From assembly GCA_947498355.1 (NCBI GenBank), contig CANMKA010000015.1, positions 1-64,000 on the forward strand: a DNA stretch of 64,000 nucleotides, read 5' to 3'. The notes below the pieces were generated by a model that had not been told where the DNA came from, did not search any database, and saw nothing but the letters and a program-made list of their open reading frames with translations. The position numbers and the translations under genes were made by a program. Shown piece after piece: positions 1-8,911 of the stretch (position 1 is its first letter; every line of letters begins with the position of its first letter). Source of the DNA: an uncultured Paraglaciecola sp. GTDB lineage: Bacteria; Pseudomonadota; Gammaproteobacteria; Enterobacterales; Alteromonadaceae.

Positions 1-105
1 TTATTCATCGGATTTTTTCATACTCACAGGATCGGTCAAATGATCCCTAAACTTTTTGCCTTAACTGATCGGCATTAGACTTAATGTCTGCTTTTTTATT
101 GGATA

Positions 106-131
106 AAAATCCAGCGTAACCGCTGGATTTT
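106..131 (-). terminator. Intrinsic terminator downstream of icd
   Basis: An 11-bp perfect stem (arms 106-116 and 121-131, loop taac) is followed on the minus strand by a run of T. It lies just past the icd stop codon. The first 100 bases of the window contain no supportable gene. Confidence 0.8.
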
Positions 132-138
132 AAACTGA

Positions 139-2445
<2,307 letters not shown>

Positions 2446-2614
2446 TCACAAACTATCACTGCGCTTTAACTACCGATATTAAATAGTGTCCTTTAATAGA
2501 TAGGCCTTAATATAGGAGCACACACGCACAGCACAAGCCGATAATATGAGATATACTAAAGTCACTATCTAAACCTTTGCTATTTTATCAAAAAAAATCC
2601 TCTAATATTACAAG

Positions 2615-3217
2615 ATGTCTAAAAAATATCGTTCAAAACCATTCGGAAGACCAAAAGAGCGTAAAAGCTCGCAGTCAAGCCCCACCAAGATTGTATTGTT
2701 TAACAAACCTTACGGCGTACTCACTCAATTTACTGACCAACAAGGCCGAAAAACACTTAAAGATTTTATCGATATTCCGGATATTTACGCTGCTGGTCGC
2801 TTGGATCGCGACAGTGAAGGGCTGTTAATTTTAACCAACGACGGGAAATTACAGAATAAACTCGCCTCCCCAAAACACAAAGCTCAAAAAAACTATTGGG
2901 TTCAAGTCGAAGGGCAGCCCAAAGAACAAGATTTAGATAAATTAAGGCAAGGCGTTATCCTAAAAGATGGCTTGACCTTACCTGCAGAGATACAAATTAT
3001 TCCAGCACCTGATATCTGGTCAAGGATCCCCCCAGTAAGGAAAAGAGAGACTATTCCCACTACTTGGTTAGACATAGGAATAAAAGAAGGTAAAAATCGG
3101 CAAGTTAGGCGAATGACAGCGAATATCGGTTACCCCACTTTACGTTTAATCAGATATAAAATTGGGGAGTGGCGATTACAAGGCATAAATCCAGGGGAGC
3201 TCATCGAAATCGAGTAA
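2615..3217 (+). CDS. rluE: 23S rRNA pseudouridine(2457) synthase RluE
   Basis: RsuA-family pseudouridine synthase, 200 aa, expected to convert U2457 of 23S rRNA. The catalytic motif GRLDRDSEGLLILTNDG lies at about residues 63-79, with the catalytic Asp in RLDRD. A basic N-terminal tail (KSKPFGRPKERKSS region) precedes the domain, and there is no S4 domain, as expected for RluE. It is transcribed divergently from icd across a 247-bp gap that should carry both promoters. The ATG at 2615 gives the normal family N-terminus. The exact target nucleotide is inferred from family and synteny. Confidence 0.9.
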   Translation: MSKKYRSKPFGRPKERKSSQSSPTKIVLFNKPYGVLTQFTDQQGRKTLKDFIDIPDIYAAGRLDRDSEGLLILTNDGKLQNKLASPKHKAQKNYWVQVEGQPKEQDLDKLRQGVILKDGLTLPAEIQIIPAPDIWSRIPPVRKRETIPTTWLDIGIKEGKNRQVRRMTANIGYPTLRLIRYKIGEWRLQGINPGELIEIE

Positions 3218-3302
3218 GTAAGCTACATAAAATTCAAGTAGTCTCGAATTTTTAGACAAAAAATCGTTACAAATGCAAGATCGCAGTCTACTGTAATAGA
3301 AA

Positions 3303-3358
3303 AATATATTTACCATTGTGTTGATTTAATTTATAGTCAACATAATGGTAAATATATT
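3303..3358. promoter_or_regulatory. Long inverted repeat, probable operator of the XRE gene
   Basis: Two 22-nt arms (3303-3324 and 3337-3358) are inverted copies with a single mismatch, separated by 12 AT-rich bases. Each outer end carries a TACCATT/AATGGTA core, and the right arm contains GTAA-N5-TTAC. The dyad sits 38 bp upstream of the XRE start codon. It is AT-rich with no T-run, so an operator with overlapping promoter is more likely than a terminator for rluE. Binding by the downstream regulator is inference. Confidence 0.6.
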
Positions 3359-3395
3359 ACCTTACACAAATAATAACTAATTTAGGTAGAAGCTT

Positions 3396-3662
3396 ATGTC
3401 GCGAAAAAAACTATTCAGTGGCGCTCAACTTAAAGCACTACGCAAAGAGTCAGGCTTTACTCAGGAAGAATTAGCCACACGCATAGGGATCAGCAGAGAA
3501 ACTGTGTCTGCTATCGAAAATGATAAACCCGAGACAATGAATAATATTGGTGTAGAAATTATCAGCAAGTGGTGGTCAATATGTAGGCAAAAAGCCTCAG
3601 AACAGACTCGTAGTTCATTTTTCTCGTCAGTTATGGATTATTTCGGCTTTAACTTAAGCTAG
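3396..3662 (+). CDS. XRE-family helix-turn-helix regulator
   Basis: Small DNA-binding protein of 88 aa. A canonical XRE/Cro-type HTH covers about residues 10-45: the LKALRKESGFTQEELATRIG helix pair followed by SRETVSAIENDKP as recognition helix. The C-terminal tail (WWSICRQKASEQ onward) is not recognised. The gene starts 38 bp after a long dyad, which suggests autoregulation. The membrane-protein gene follows 20 bp downstream and is probably co-transcribed. Ligand and targets are unknown. Confidence 0.85.
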   Translation: MSRKKLFSGAQLKALRKESGFTQEELATRIGISRETVSAIENDKPETMNNIGVEIISKWWSICRQKASEQTRSSFFSSVMDYFGFNLS

Positions 3663-3682
3663 CAATCCCGTAGTCTGTAGGC

Positions 3683-4393
3683 ATGATTCTTAGTGCTTAT
3701 ATCCCCAGTATTATTAAGGCCCTCATTGGAGGGCTTTTTATTGCGTTCGGTATTTACTCGTTTGGCCAAGCCGAAATTTTCGAGCCAATCTTCTTGGCCG
3801 TAATTGTCTTCACTGGCGTGGTTTGCAGAGCTAATTTTGACGTAGTTTCTATTCTTGTTATCGTGTTTTGCCAAAACCTAATTAACGAACTCGCTTGGCA
3901 ATTTATATTAGATATATTTTCAGTCAAATTTATTCTCTATGGACTCTCAGCTCTCATCTGCTTTGGCTGCCGTTATGACAAATTAATTCGGTTTGTCTTG
4001 CCACTTCTATTAGTCATTATCGGCGCAGAGATCTATTGGCTCAGTACAGGTTATGCCGCGCCTAATATTGTTTGGCATGTGTGGTTACTAACGATTGGAC
4101 TAAGCTTACGATATTTGTTGTTTGCTCGAGTCGGAATATTGCAGCATTACTTTAAAAAGCAGGCTCAATCAATCAATTTAGACTGGTCAATTTATAAGTT
4201 AATGGGCGTGTCTATTGTTATTCAAAGTGCAATGCTTACTGAGTACTTGGTCCGCCATATATCTCATGCTCCTCACATAACCTATATATACGACCTATAT
4301 CCCTATATCGCTCAAGCCCTAGCGACTGTTATGATTTGGGTGATTTTTCATGAAAACGCAAAACTACTTATACCAAAGTTTTTAAAAGTTTAA
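3683..4393 (+). CDS. Unrecognised integral membrane protein
   Basis: A 236-aa protein that I do not recognise. It is strongly hydrophobic, with about seven predicted membrane segments: near residues 8-28, 33-55, 58-75, 82-98, 106-128, 133-152 and, after a more polar stretch, about 165-185 and 205-225. It has no signal peptide, enzyme motif or lipobox. The ATG at 3683 follows the XRE stop by 20 bp, so the two are likely one operon; such XRE plus membrane-protein pairs often form a small sensory or immunity unit, but nothing here proves that. It ends 83 bp before the repeat-protein gene. Confidence 0.7.
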   Translation: MILSAYIPSIIKALIGGLFIAFGIYSFGQAEIFEPIFLAVIVFTGVVCRANFDVVSILVIVFCQNLINELAWQFILDIFSVKFILYGLSALICFGCRYDKLIRFVLPLLLVIIGAEIYWLSTGYAAPNIVWHVWLLTIGLSLRYLLFARVGILQHYFKKQAQSINLDWSIYKLMGVSIVIQSAMLTEYLVRHISHAPHITYIYDLYPYIAQALATVMIWVIFHENAKLLIPKFLKV

Positions 4394-4432
4394 CGTCTAT
4401 AAGTACGCACTAGGCTAAAAAATGAACATACT

Positions 4433-4469
4433 CCTTATGTGGGAATTTTCTCACTCTTACCCCATAAGG
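4433..4469 (+). promoter_or_regulatory. Leader hairpin covering the ribosome binding site of the repeat protein
   Basis: CCTTATGTGGG at 4433-4443 can pair with CCCCATAAGG at 4460-4469, leaving one bulged T and a 16-nt loop. The 3' arm contains the Shine-Dalgarno AAGG (4466-4469), seven bases before the ATG at 4477. If formed in the mRNA, the stem would hide the ribosome binding site. The pairing is visible directly; the regulatory role is inference. Confidence 0.5.
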
Positions 4470-4476
4470 AAAAATC

Positions 4477-5340
4477 ATGAAAGCACTAACCGTATGTCTG
4501 AGCGCAGCAGCATTTATCTCAACTTCAACATTTGTAAATAACACTCTAGAGAAAAGTAGCATTGCAAAACCAATAAATTTTATAGCATTAACCATAAATA
4601 AATATGAAAACGTTTTAGCTAGCAGCAGAAGAGTCCCACCTGCACCTGAACTCATTACAAGTAGTAGAAGAGTGCCACCTGCACCTGAACTTATCGCTAG
4701 TAGCAGAAGAATCCCACCTGCACCTGAACTAATCGCTAGCAGTAGAAGAGTCCCACCTGCACCTGAACTTATCGCAAGTAGCAGAAGAGTGCCACCTGCA
4801 GCTGAATTAATCACTAGCAGCAGAAGAGTCCCACCTGCACCTGAACTCATTGCAAGTAGCAGAAGAGTGCCACCTGCACCTAAACTTATTGCAAGTAGCA
4901 GAAGAGTCCCACCTGCACCTGAACTTATTGCAAGTAGTAGAAGAGTGCCACCTGCACCTGAACTTATTGCAAGTGGTAGAAGAGTGCCACCTGCACCTGA
5001 ACTCATCGCTAGCAGCAGAAGAGTACCACCTGCACCTGAACTCATCGCTAGCAGCAGAAGAGTACCACCTGCACCTGAATTCATTGCAAGTAGCAAAAGA
5101 GTGCCACCTGCACCTGAACTTATTGCAAGCAGCAGAAGAGTGCCACCTGCACCTGACTTCATTGCAAGTAGTAGAAGAGTACCACCTGCATCTGAACTTA
5201 TCGCTAGTAGCAGAAGAGTTCCACCAGCACCTGAACTTATCGCTAGTAGCAGAAGAGTTCCACCAGCACCTGAACTTATAGCTAGCAGTAGAAGAGTACC
5301 TCCAGCATTCAAAACGCCAAGTAATCATCTACTTTCATAG
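4477..5340 (+). CDS. Exported protein of 17 tandem 13-residue repeats (consensus SSRRVPPAPELIA)
   Basis: A 287-aa protein of no family I recognise. Residues 1 to about 22 look like a Sec signal peptide (MKAL start, hydrophobic core, small residues before VNN). Residues 23-48 are a short non-repetitive spacer. From residue 49 there are 17 full units of consensus SSRRVPPAPELIA, then a broken 18th unit ending FKTPSNHLLS. Variants are mild: RI for RV, AAEL, PKL, SG, SK, EF, DF, ASEL, and T for A at the end. Each unit carries an RR pair, a PPAP turn and one acidic residue, so the protein is basic, proline-rich and probably extended. The gene has a good AAGG ribosome binding site but sits behind a hairpin that covers it. 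No processing enzyme or transporter is adjacent. A structural surface protein, a multi-copy peptide precursor and a binding array are all possible. Confidence 0.75.
   Translation: MKALTVCLSAAAFISTSTFVNNTLEKSSIAKPINFIALTINKYENVLASSRRVPPAPELITSSRRVPPAPELIASSRRIPPAPELIASSRRVPPAPELIASSRRVPPAAELITSSRRVPPAPELIASSRRVPPAPKLIASSRRVPPAPELIASSRRVPPAPELIASGRRVPPAPELIASSRRVPPAPELIASSRRVPPAPEFIASSKRVPPAPELIASSRRVPPAPDFIASSRRVPPASELIASSRRVPPAPELIASSRRVPPAPELIASSRRVPPAFKTPSNHLLS
4621..5307 (+). repeat. 39-bp in-frame tandem repeat array
   Basis: Seventeen complete 39-bp units (4621-5283) plus 24 bases of an eighteenth, with no spacers. Differences between units fall mainly at third codon positions: the Val codon appears as gtc, gtg, gta and gtt; Leu as ctc, ctt, cta and tta; and the Ile-Ala-Ser block occurs as two versions (att gca agt and atc gct agc) in several combinations. 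The array leaves long frames open on both strands, which explains the spurious antisense reading frames here. Confidence 0.95.
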
Positions 5341-5373
5341 ACTTAATTTGCACCTAAATCTCCGAGTTTTTGG

Positions 5374-5457
5374 TTTCATAAATGAAAATAATTGTTTCAA
5401 AATCAAAAATTTAACATTAAATGAACGATTATTTCATTATGTGGAACCAAATCCACA
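5374..5457. promoter_or_regulatory. Cluster of dyads upstream of the second HTH gene
   Basis: The 160-bp gap holds a perfect 14-nt palindrome of TTTCAT-aa-ATGAAA (5374-5387), a looser AATGA...TCATT dyad (5420-5438) and TGTGGA-6-TCCACA (5440-5457). TTTCAT/ATGAAA recurs and could be an operator for the HTH protein that follows. TTATGTGG-AA also occurs in the leader of the repeat-protein gene. Function is inference. Confidence 0.4.
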
Positions 5458-5562
5458 CTTTATTGCATAGAATACTTCCCATAGGAGAAGACTGAAGCCA
5501 TGAAAATAAAAACAAAACGCTGGCTTTATTTATCATTCAACAATCTAGTGAGGAAATTTAAT

Positions 5563-5817
5563 ATGTATATTACAGGTGCTGATTTAAGAAAAATGCGTTT
5601 AGACGCGGGCCTAACAACGGTAAAAATGGCTAAACTAGCCAATGTTAAAACACGCAAAACCTACGAAAACTGGGAAAAAAATATCGGTTCTCCTAGCATG
5701 AATCAATTTATCGCTATGTGTGTAGGCTGTAATTACAACTCTTCAAAATTTGTTAAACTGGCGGTAGATCGTCAAGATAATACTGAAGCGTTAAACGTTA
5801 TTTCTGCAAGAAAATAA
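5563..5817 (+). CDS. Small helix-turn-helix protein
   Basis: An 84-aa protein if started at the ATG at 5563, which has an AGGAAA ribosome binding site and gives the natural start MYITGADLRKMRLDAG. An in-frame ATG at 5500, with AGGAG 12 bases upstream, would add 21 basic and aromatic residues and cannot be excluded. Residues 5-50 form an HTH of the XRE or plasmid/phage-regulator type: LRKMRLDAGLTTVKMAKLA, then KTRKTYENWEKNIGSPS, with the YENWE motif common in such repressors. It follows the repeat protein by 160 bp and converges on rimI. Confidence 0.7.
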   Translation: MYITGADLRKMRLDAGLTTVKMAKLANVKTRKTYENWEKNIGSPSMNQFIAMCVGCNYNSSKFVKLAVDRQDNTEALNVISARK

Positions 5818-5860
5818 GCGTTAATGTACGGGGGTATTTTGCCCCCTTACTTCCCGCAAT

Positions 5861-6304
5861 CTATTGAATGTCCAAAACCATAATTAACGCGTCTTCTTTT
5901 CCATCCAGACTTTGATAATAGTTCAATCTAGTTTCTACCACTTCAAAACCAAATCTCTTATACAAGTGGATCGCTGCTATGTTAGAGGCTCTTACTTCTA
6001 ACCAGATCTTAGCTGCTTTGCTACTTTTGCTCACATGAACAAATTGCTTTAAAAGCTGAGTTCCCCAGCTTTTACCCCGTGCCTCTGGTTGTATTGCTAC
6101 ATCCATTAACGTCACTTCGTCTAATACCTGCATACCTATGGCGTATCCGATTGGCTTTCCATCATGTATGTAGATCCCAAAGTAAGGAGGCGTTAAACAA
6201 TCAGCAAACGCTTTTTCTGACCAAGGGAATAAATGGGATCCTTGATGAATAGAGTATGCAGCTCGATAATTGTCGAGAGAAATTGAACAGAATTGCGCTG
6301 TCAT
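5861..6304 (-). CDS. rimI: Ribosomal protein S18-alanine N-acetyltransferase
   Basis: GNAT-family acetyltransferase of 147 aa, expected to acetylate the N-terminal alanine of ribosomal protein S18. The acetyl-CoA loop is at about residues 76-86 as ARGKSWGTQLL; the family usually has RGxGxG, so the central Gly is replaced by Ser here. The IAAIHLYKRFGFEVV motif near residues 108-122 is typical of RimI. It lies 45 bp downstream of holD in the same direction, the conserved holD-rimI arrangement. Confidence 0.88.
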   Translation of the reverse strand: MTAQFCSISLDNYRAAYSIHQGSHLFPWSEKAFADCLTPPYFGIYIHDGKPIGYAIGMQVLDEVTLMDVAIQPEARGKSWGTQLLKQFVHVSKSSKAAKIWLEVRASNIAAIHLYKRFGFEVVETRLNYYQSLDGKEDALIMVLDIQ

Positions 6305-6349
6305 GGAAGAAACACCAAACGTAAAAAATCTGAGTAAGCTGACTTATGA

Positions 6350-6775
6350 CTATTTACCAAAGTCACCTTGTCTGTCTTGGATCACCGCCCAGAGGGCTTT
6401 CTTAAGCTCAGGGTGATTTGCGAGTTCATTAAAAGGACCTGCCAATTTATTGCCACTAACACTAAAAGCTTGAGCTAATGTAATCGAAAATGGATACGTT
6501 ACATACGCATGGTACTCATCTGACGTTACTGCCTCTAAATCCACAAAGCTTAGCTCAAGGAATTCAAGAGCATCTCTCAACACAGCTGATTCCTCTATAC
6601 CTACTAGCAGTCCTTTTTCTGTGGATTTACTTAGCTTAGGGGTAGGATCTAATACTTGAAGATTGGCGAGATTGACAACTTGCAGATCAGCCTGCTTAAG
6701 AGACCAAGTAGAGATACCCAGAGCTAAAAGAGTTGATACTTGAAAAGCTGATAATTCGGTGCATGGGGTACTCAT
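6350..6775 (-). CDS. holD: DNA polymerase III psi subunit
   Basis: Clamp-loader accessory protein, 141 aa, which links chi to the gamma complex and contacts SSB-bound DNA. The HolD signature is the early LLALGISTWSLKQ segment (about residues 14-27). HolD is poorly conserved, so the call rests on this motif, the length and the holD-rimI order. I chose the ATG at 6775 with AAGG upstream; a TTG at 6781 is the only alternative and adds two residues. Confidence 0.8.
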   Translation of the reverse strand: MSTPCTELSAFQVSTLLALGISTWSLKQADLQVVNLANLQVLDPTPKLSKSTEKGLLVGIEESAVLRDALEFLELSFVDLEAVTSDEYHAYVTYPFSITLAQAFSVSGNKLAGPFNELANHPELKKALWAVIQDRQGDFGK

Positions 6776-6829
6776 ATACAATACCTTGGGGCTTTTGATG
6801 AAAATTTAAAGTACTTCTACATTTTCACA

Positions 6830-7008
6830 AAAAATTTGGCAGTAATGGAGGGACTAACTCAGTTACGTCCGTATAACTGACCGCAAGCGGCGCTAACGCG
6901 GCTAAAATCGTTCCATACGATTTTTCAAACCCGTGGGGGTTCTCGCCCTTCACCCGTGGCTAACTTACTTTTAATTCAGACAGTTGAGCCTAAAAAAATA
7001 ATATTATT
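6830..7008. other. Structured non-coding stretch between holD and tRNA-Trp
   Basis: There is no reading frame of note. Three short hairpins follow one another: CAGTTA/TAACTG (6860-6879), CCGC-aa-GCGG (6881-6890) and an 8-bp AAAATCGT/ACGATTTT stem (6904-6924) followed by T. Then ACCCGTGG occurs twice as a direct repeat (6929-6936 and 6952-6959). Base composition is more GC-rich than usual intergenic DNA here. It could be a small RNA, the leader of holD or a repeat-element remnant beside a tRNA. Confidence 0.4.
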
Positions 7009-7085
7009 TGGCAGGGGTGGAGGGATTCGAACCCCCAACCGTCGGTTTTGGAGACCGCCGTTCTACCAATTGGAACTACACCCCT
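7009..7085 (-). tRNA. tRNA-Trp(CCA)
   Basis: 77 nt including the encoded CCA. The 7-bp acceptor stem AGGGGTG/CACCCCT is perfect, the anticodon loop reads CTCCAAA with anticodon CCA, and the T-arm contains GGTTCGAATCC. Discriminator base is G, as in bacterial tRNA-Trp. Confidence 0.97.
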
Positions 7086-7173
7086 ATTGACGCGATGGAT
7101 TATACTTATAGACGACTAAAGGTAAAGAGATTTTCTATGTATCTGTTGCGAGTCTGGGCTAACTGATTAGAAA

Positions 7174-7989
7174 TCAACCCATGCGTGTGATTTTTAATCG
7201 CTCTGCAGCTAAAAACCATAAACGATTAGTAAACTCAGCCAAAGGCAGCATAGCCTCTACTTTACTCTCAACAACAGATAAATCGCTCCCTGTTTTATCT
7301 GCATACCCCTCCAATAAAGGTCGGGCATTGACGTAACTTTCCTGATTAACTTGCAAGCAAGCTGCCAAATCAAAATACGGTGAAGAATATGCGCTGTATT
7401 CCCAATCAAAAATAATCCCACTGGTTGAATACACTACATGTTGAAACGACATGTCATTGTGACAGACACACTGCGCTTGGGCTATATCGGTATACCACAC
7501 ATGCCCTAAATGAGAACTCTCGTCAGCCACTGAATCAGACACTTGGGCTATTTCTGCATAGTCTTGCCATTTAGCTGGCAAATCTAATGCCCTAAGCCCC
7601 ATTGCATCATGATCTAATTCACTATGCACATCAGCCATCCTGCATCCTAAAACTCTGAGTTTCTCGTCAATCGGAATGGCTAGATCTTTCAATGATTGAC
7701 CTTCAACCCAAGTATCGACCTGAAAATTAAGTCTGGGATCAATAAACACAGGACGGGGCGCAAAGCCTAATGACGCTAAGTAGGCTTGCTGTTGAAACTG
7801 CGCCTTACGGTCGATATCAGTCATAACATCCGACGTAAATACCTTAACAAAATAGGTATTTCCTGCATTTTTAAGCTGATAGCTTAAATTAACTGCCCCG
7901 CCCTCTATTTGCCTAAGTTCACAATGACCAGTAAAGACACCGCTTTCGGCCATGACCTGTTGAATATAGCTAGGCGATAAAGGCGTCAT
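7174..7989 (-). CDS. Thiamine kinase-like aminoglycoside phosphotransferase family protein
   Basis: Protein of the APH/choline kinase fold, 271 aa. It has the Brenner-type catalytic motif CHNDMSFQHVV (about residues 178-188) and the metal-binding IIFDWEYSAYSS (about 194-205). Last gene of the TPP-riboswitch operon, 7 bp after the PnuC-type transporter gene. Context argues for phosphorylation of imported thiamine to thiamine monophosphate, trapping it in the cell. Sequence alone would also allow a choline or ethanolamine kinase; the operon makes thiamine the better reading. Confidence 0.8.
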   Translation of the reverse strand: MTPLSPSYIQQVMAESGVFTGHCELRQIEGGAVNLSYQLKNAGNTYFVKVFTSDVMTDIDRKAQFQQQAYLASLGFAPRPVFIDPRLNFQVDTWVEGQSLKDLAIPIDEKLRVLGCRMADVHSELDHDAMGLRALDLPAKWQDYAEIAQVSDSVADESSHLGHVWYTDIAQAQCVCHNDMSFQHVVYSTSGIIFDWEYSAYSSPYFDLAACLQVNQESYVNARPLLEGYADKTGSDLSVVESKVEAMLPLAEFTNRLWFLAAERLKITRMG

Positions 7990-7996
7990 TATTTAA

Positions 7997-8602
7997 TTAG
8001 CTGTCAAGACTTCGCTGAGGTTTACCCCAGCTAATGTAGCCATAAATCGCAAAGCCAAGGTACAAAGCAAATAGTAGAGAGGTAGGATACAAACCCATTA
8101 CAAAGTATAGATAGGCTGCAAAACTGTTAATAACCATCCAATACAACCAGTTTTCTCGAACCTTATGAGCAACCAAAACAGTAGTGAAAATACTAAATAC
8201 TGTGATAAATGCATCCAAATATACATGCTCAGCATTCAAGACATGTTCGGCTAACACGGCTAAACCAAGAGAAACCAAAGTTAACACCGAAATTCCCAGT
8301 AAATGACGAGACACTGGCCATACTTTTACCTCTAAGGTTGCATTTAAGGGTTTATTCCATTGTACCCAACCGTAAACTGCCATCGCCATATAATAAGCGT
8401 TCAAGCCTGTATGAAATGGTAACGAGACCTCCCAAAATAGGTAAGTATAAATAGCGGTACTCAGTAAAGCACAAGGCCAACACCAAATGCTTTGTTTAGC
8501 AGCTAACCATACGTAGCCCAAGGCAAGGATAACGGCTAAATATTCTAAACCCGACTGTTGCGCCAGTTGACTAACAAGTTCCTGAAAAATATCACTGTTC
8601 AC
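7997..8602 (-). CDS. pnuC: PnuC-family transporter, probably for thiamine (PnuT type)
   Basis: Inner-membrane facilitator of the PnuC family, 201 aa, with six to seven hydrophobic segments. Family marks include WLAAKQSIWCWPCALLSTAIY near residues 32-52, YYMAMAVYGWVQWN near 70-83 and NWLYWMVINSFAAYLYF near 151-167. PnuC proteins classically move nicotinamide riboside; homologues inside TPP-riboswitch operons with a thiamine receptor and kinase are assigned to thiamine (PnuT). The start overlaps the end of the upstream gene by 4 bp (ATGA), indicating translational coupling. Confidence 0.88.
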   Translation of the reverse strand: MNSDIFQELVSQLAQQSGLEYLAVILALGYVWLAAKQSIWCWPCALLSTAIYTYLFWEVSLPFHTGLNAYYMAMAVYGWVQWNKPLNATLEVKVWPVSRHLLGISVLTLVSLGLAVLAEHVLNAEHVYLDAFITVFSIFTTVLVAHKVRENWLYWMVINSFAAYLYFVMGLYPTSLLFALYLGFAIYGYISWGKPQRSLDS

Positions 8603-8856
8603 AACTCAGTAACCATTTTGTCGCCATTTAAAAATTTACAAACAAATATGGCTTGTCCCACTTCTTCATGACTGCGCTGCATTTCTTTAGCCAATAACGC
8701 CATAGTAAACTGATACTCACCACACACAGTGGTACTGGTAGCAGTAGTCACAACTTTTAAATTAGGGTAGGTATTTAAGCGGTCAATAAAATTTTGAATA
8801 GGAGGAACAAACTCTTCTCGCAAGGGGTACATTGATAATTCAGCAACTAATTGCAT
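8599..8856 (-). CDS. YkoF/MTH1187-like thiamine-binding protein
   Basis: An 85-aa single-domain protein of the MTH1187/YkoF ferredoxin-like fold: MQLVAELSMYPL at the start, then a VPPIQNFIDRLNTYP helix and the TTATSTTVCGEY strand. In YkoF of Bacillus this fold binds thiamine or its pyrimidine moiety. It sits between the TonB receptor gene and pnuC under the same TPP riboswitch, supporting a thiamine role, perhaps cytoplasmic binding of the imported vitamin. A strong terminator separates it from the receptor gene, so its expression may be reduced or depend on read-through. Confidence 0.8.
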   Translation of the reverse strand: MQLVAELSMYPLREEFVPPIQNFIDRLNTYPNLKVVTTATSTTVCGEYQFTMALLAKEMQRSHEEVGQAIFVCKFLNGDKMVTEL

Positions 8857-8872
8857 ACATAACTCCGTGATA

Positions 8873-8901
8873 AGAAAAAAAAGGAGCGTTTTTACGCTCC
8901 T
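8873..8901 (-). terminator. Intrinsic terminator inside the thiamine operon
   Basis: AGGAGCGT/ACGCTCCT stem (8882-8901) with a 4-nt loop, followed on the minus strand by eight T in a row (8874-8881). It stands between the TonB receptor gene and the YkoF-like gene and should stop most transcripts after the receptor. Confidence 0.8.
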
Positions 8902-8911
8902 CTAAACTTTC

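Noticed and set aside
1-60. Possible C-terminal tail of a minus-strand gene ending at base 1 (reading ...DPVSMKKSDE)
   Set aside because: The frame is closed by a stop at 61-63, leaving fewer than 20 codons, and nothing recognisable is encoded.
4621-5307. CRISPR-like repeat array
   Set aside because: The repeats are directly adjacent with no spacers, and they are in frame within a coding sequence.
4410-5312. Long antisense reading frame over the repeat protein (repeats of GAGGTLLLLAISS type) and two more long frames at 4807-5328 and 4850-5281
   Set aside because: They exist because a 39-bp repeat without stops keeps several frames open. Only the plus-strand frame has a signal peptide and ribosome binding site, and unit differences are silent only in that frame.
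5829-5847. GGGGG/CCCCC stem between the HTH gene and rimI as a terminator
   Set aside because: The arms are only five bases with no T-run; it may contribute but cannot be called with confidence.
6929-6959. ACCCGTGG direct repeats beside tRNA-Trp as an integration site
   Set aside because: The repeat does not match any part of the tRNA 3' end and no integrase or island lies between the copies, so an att site cannot be claimed.
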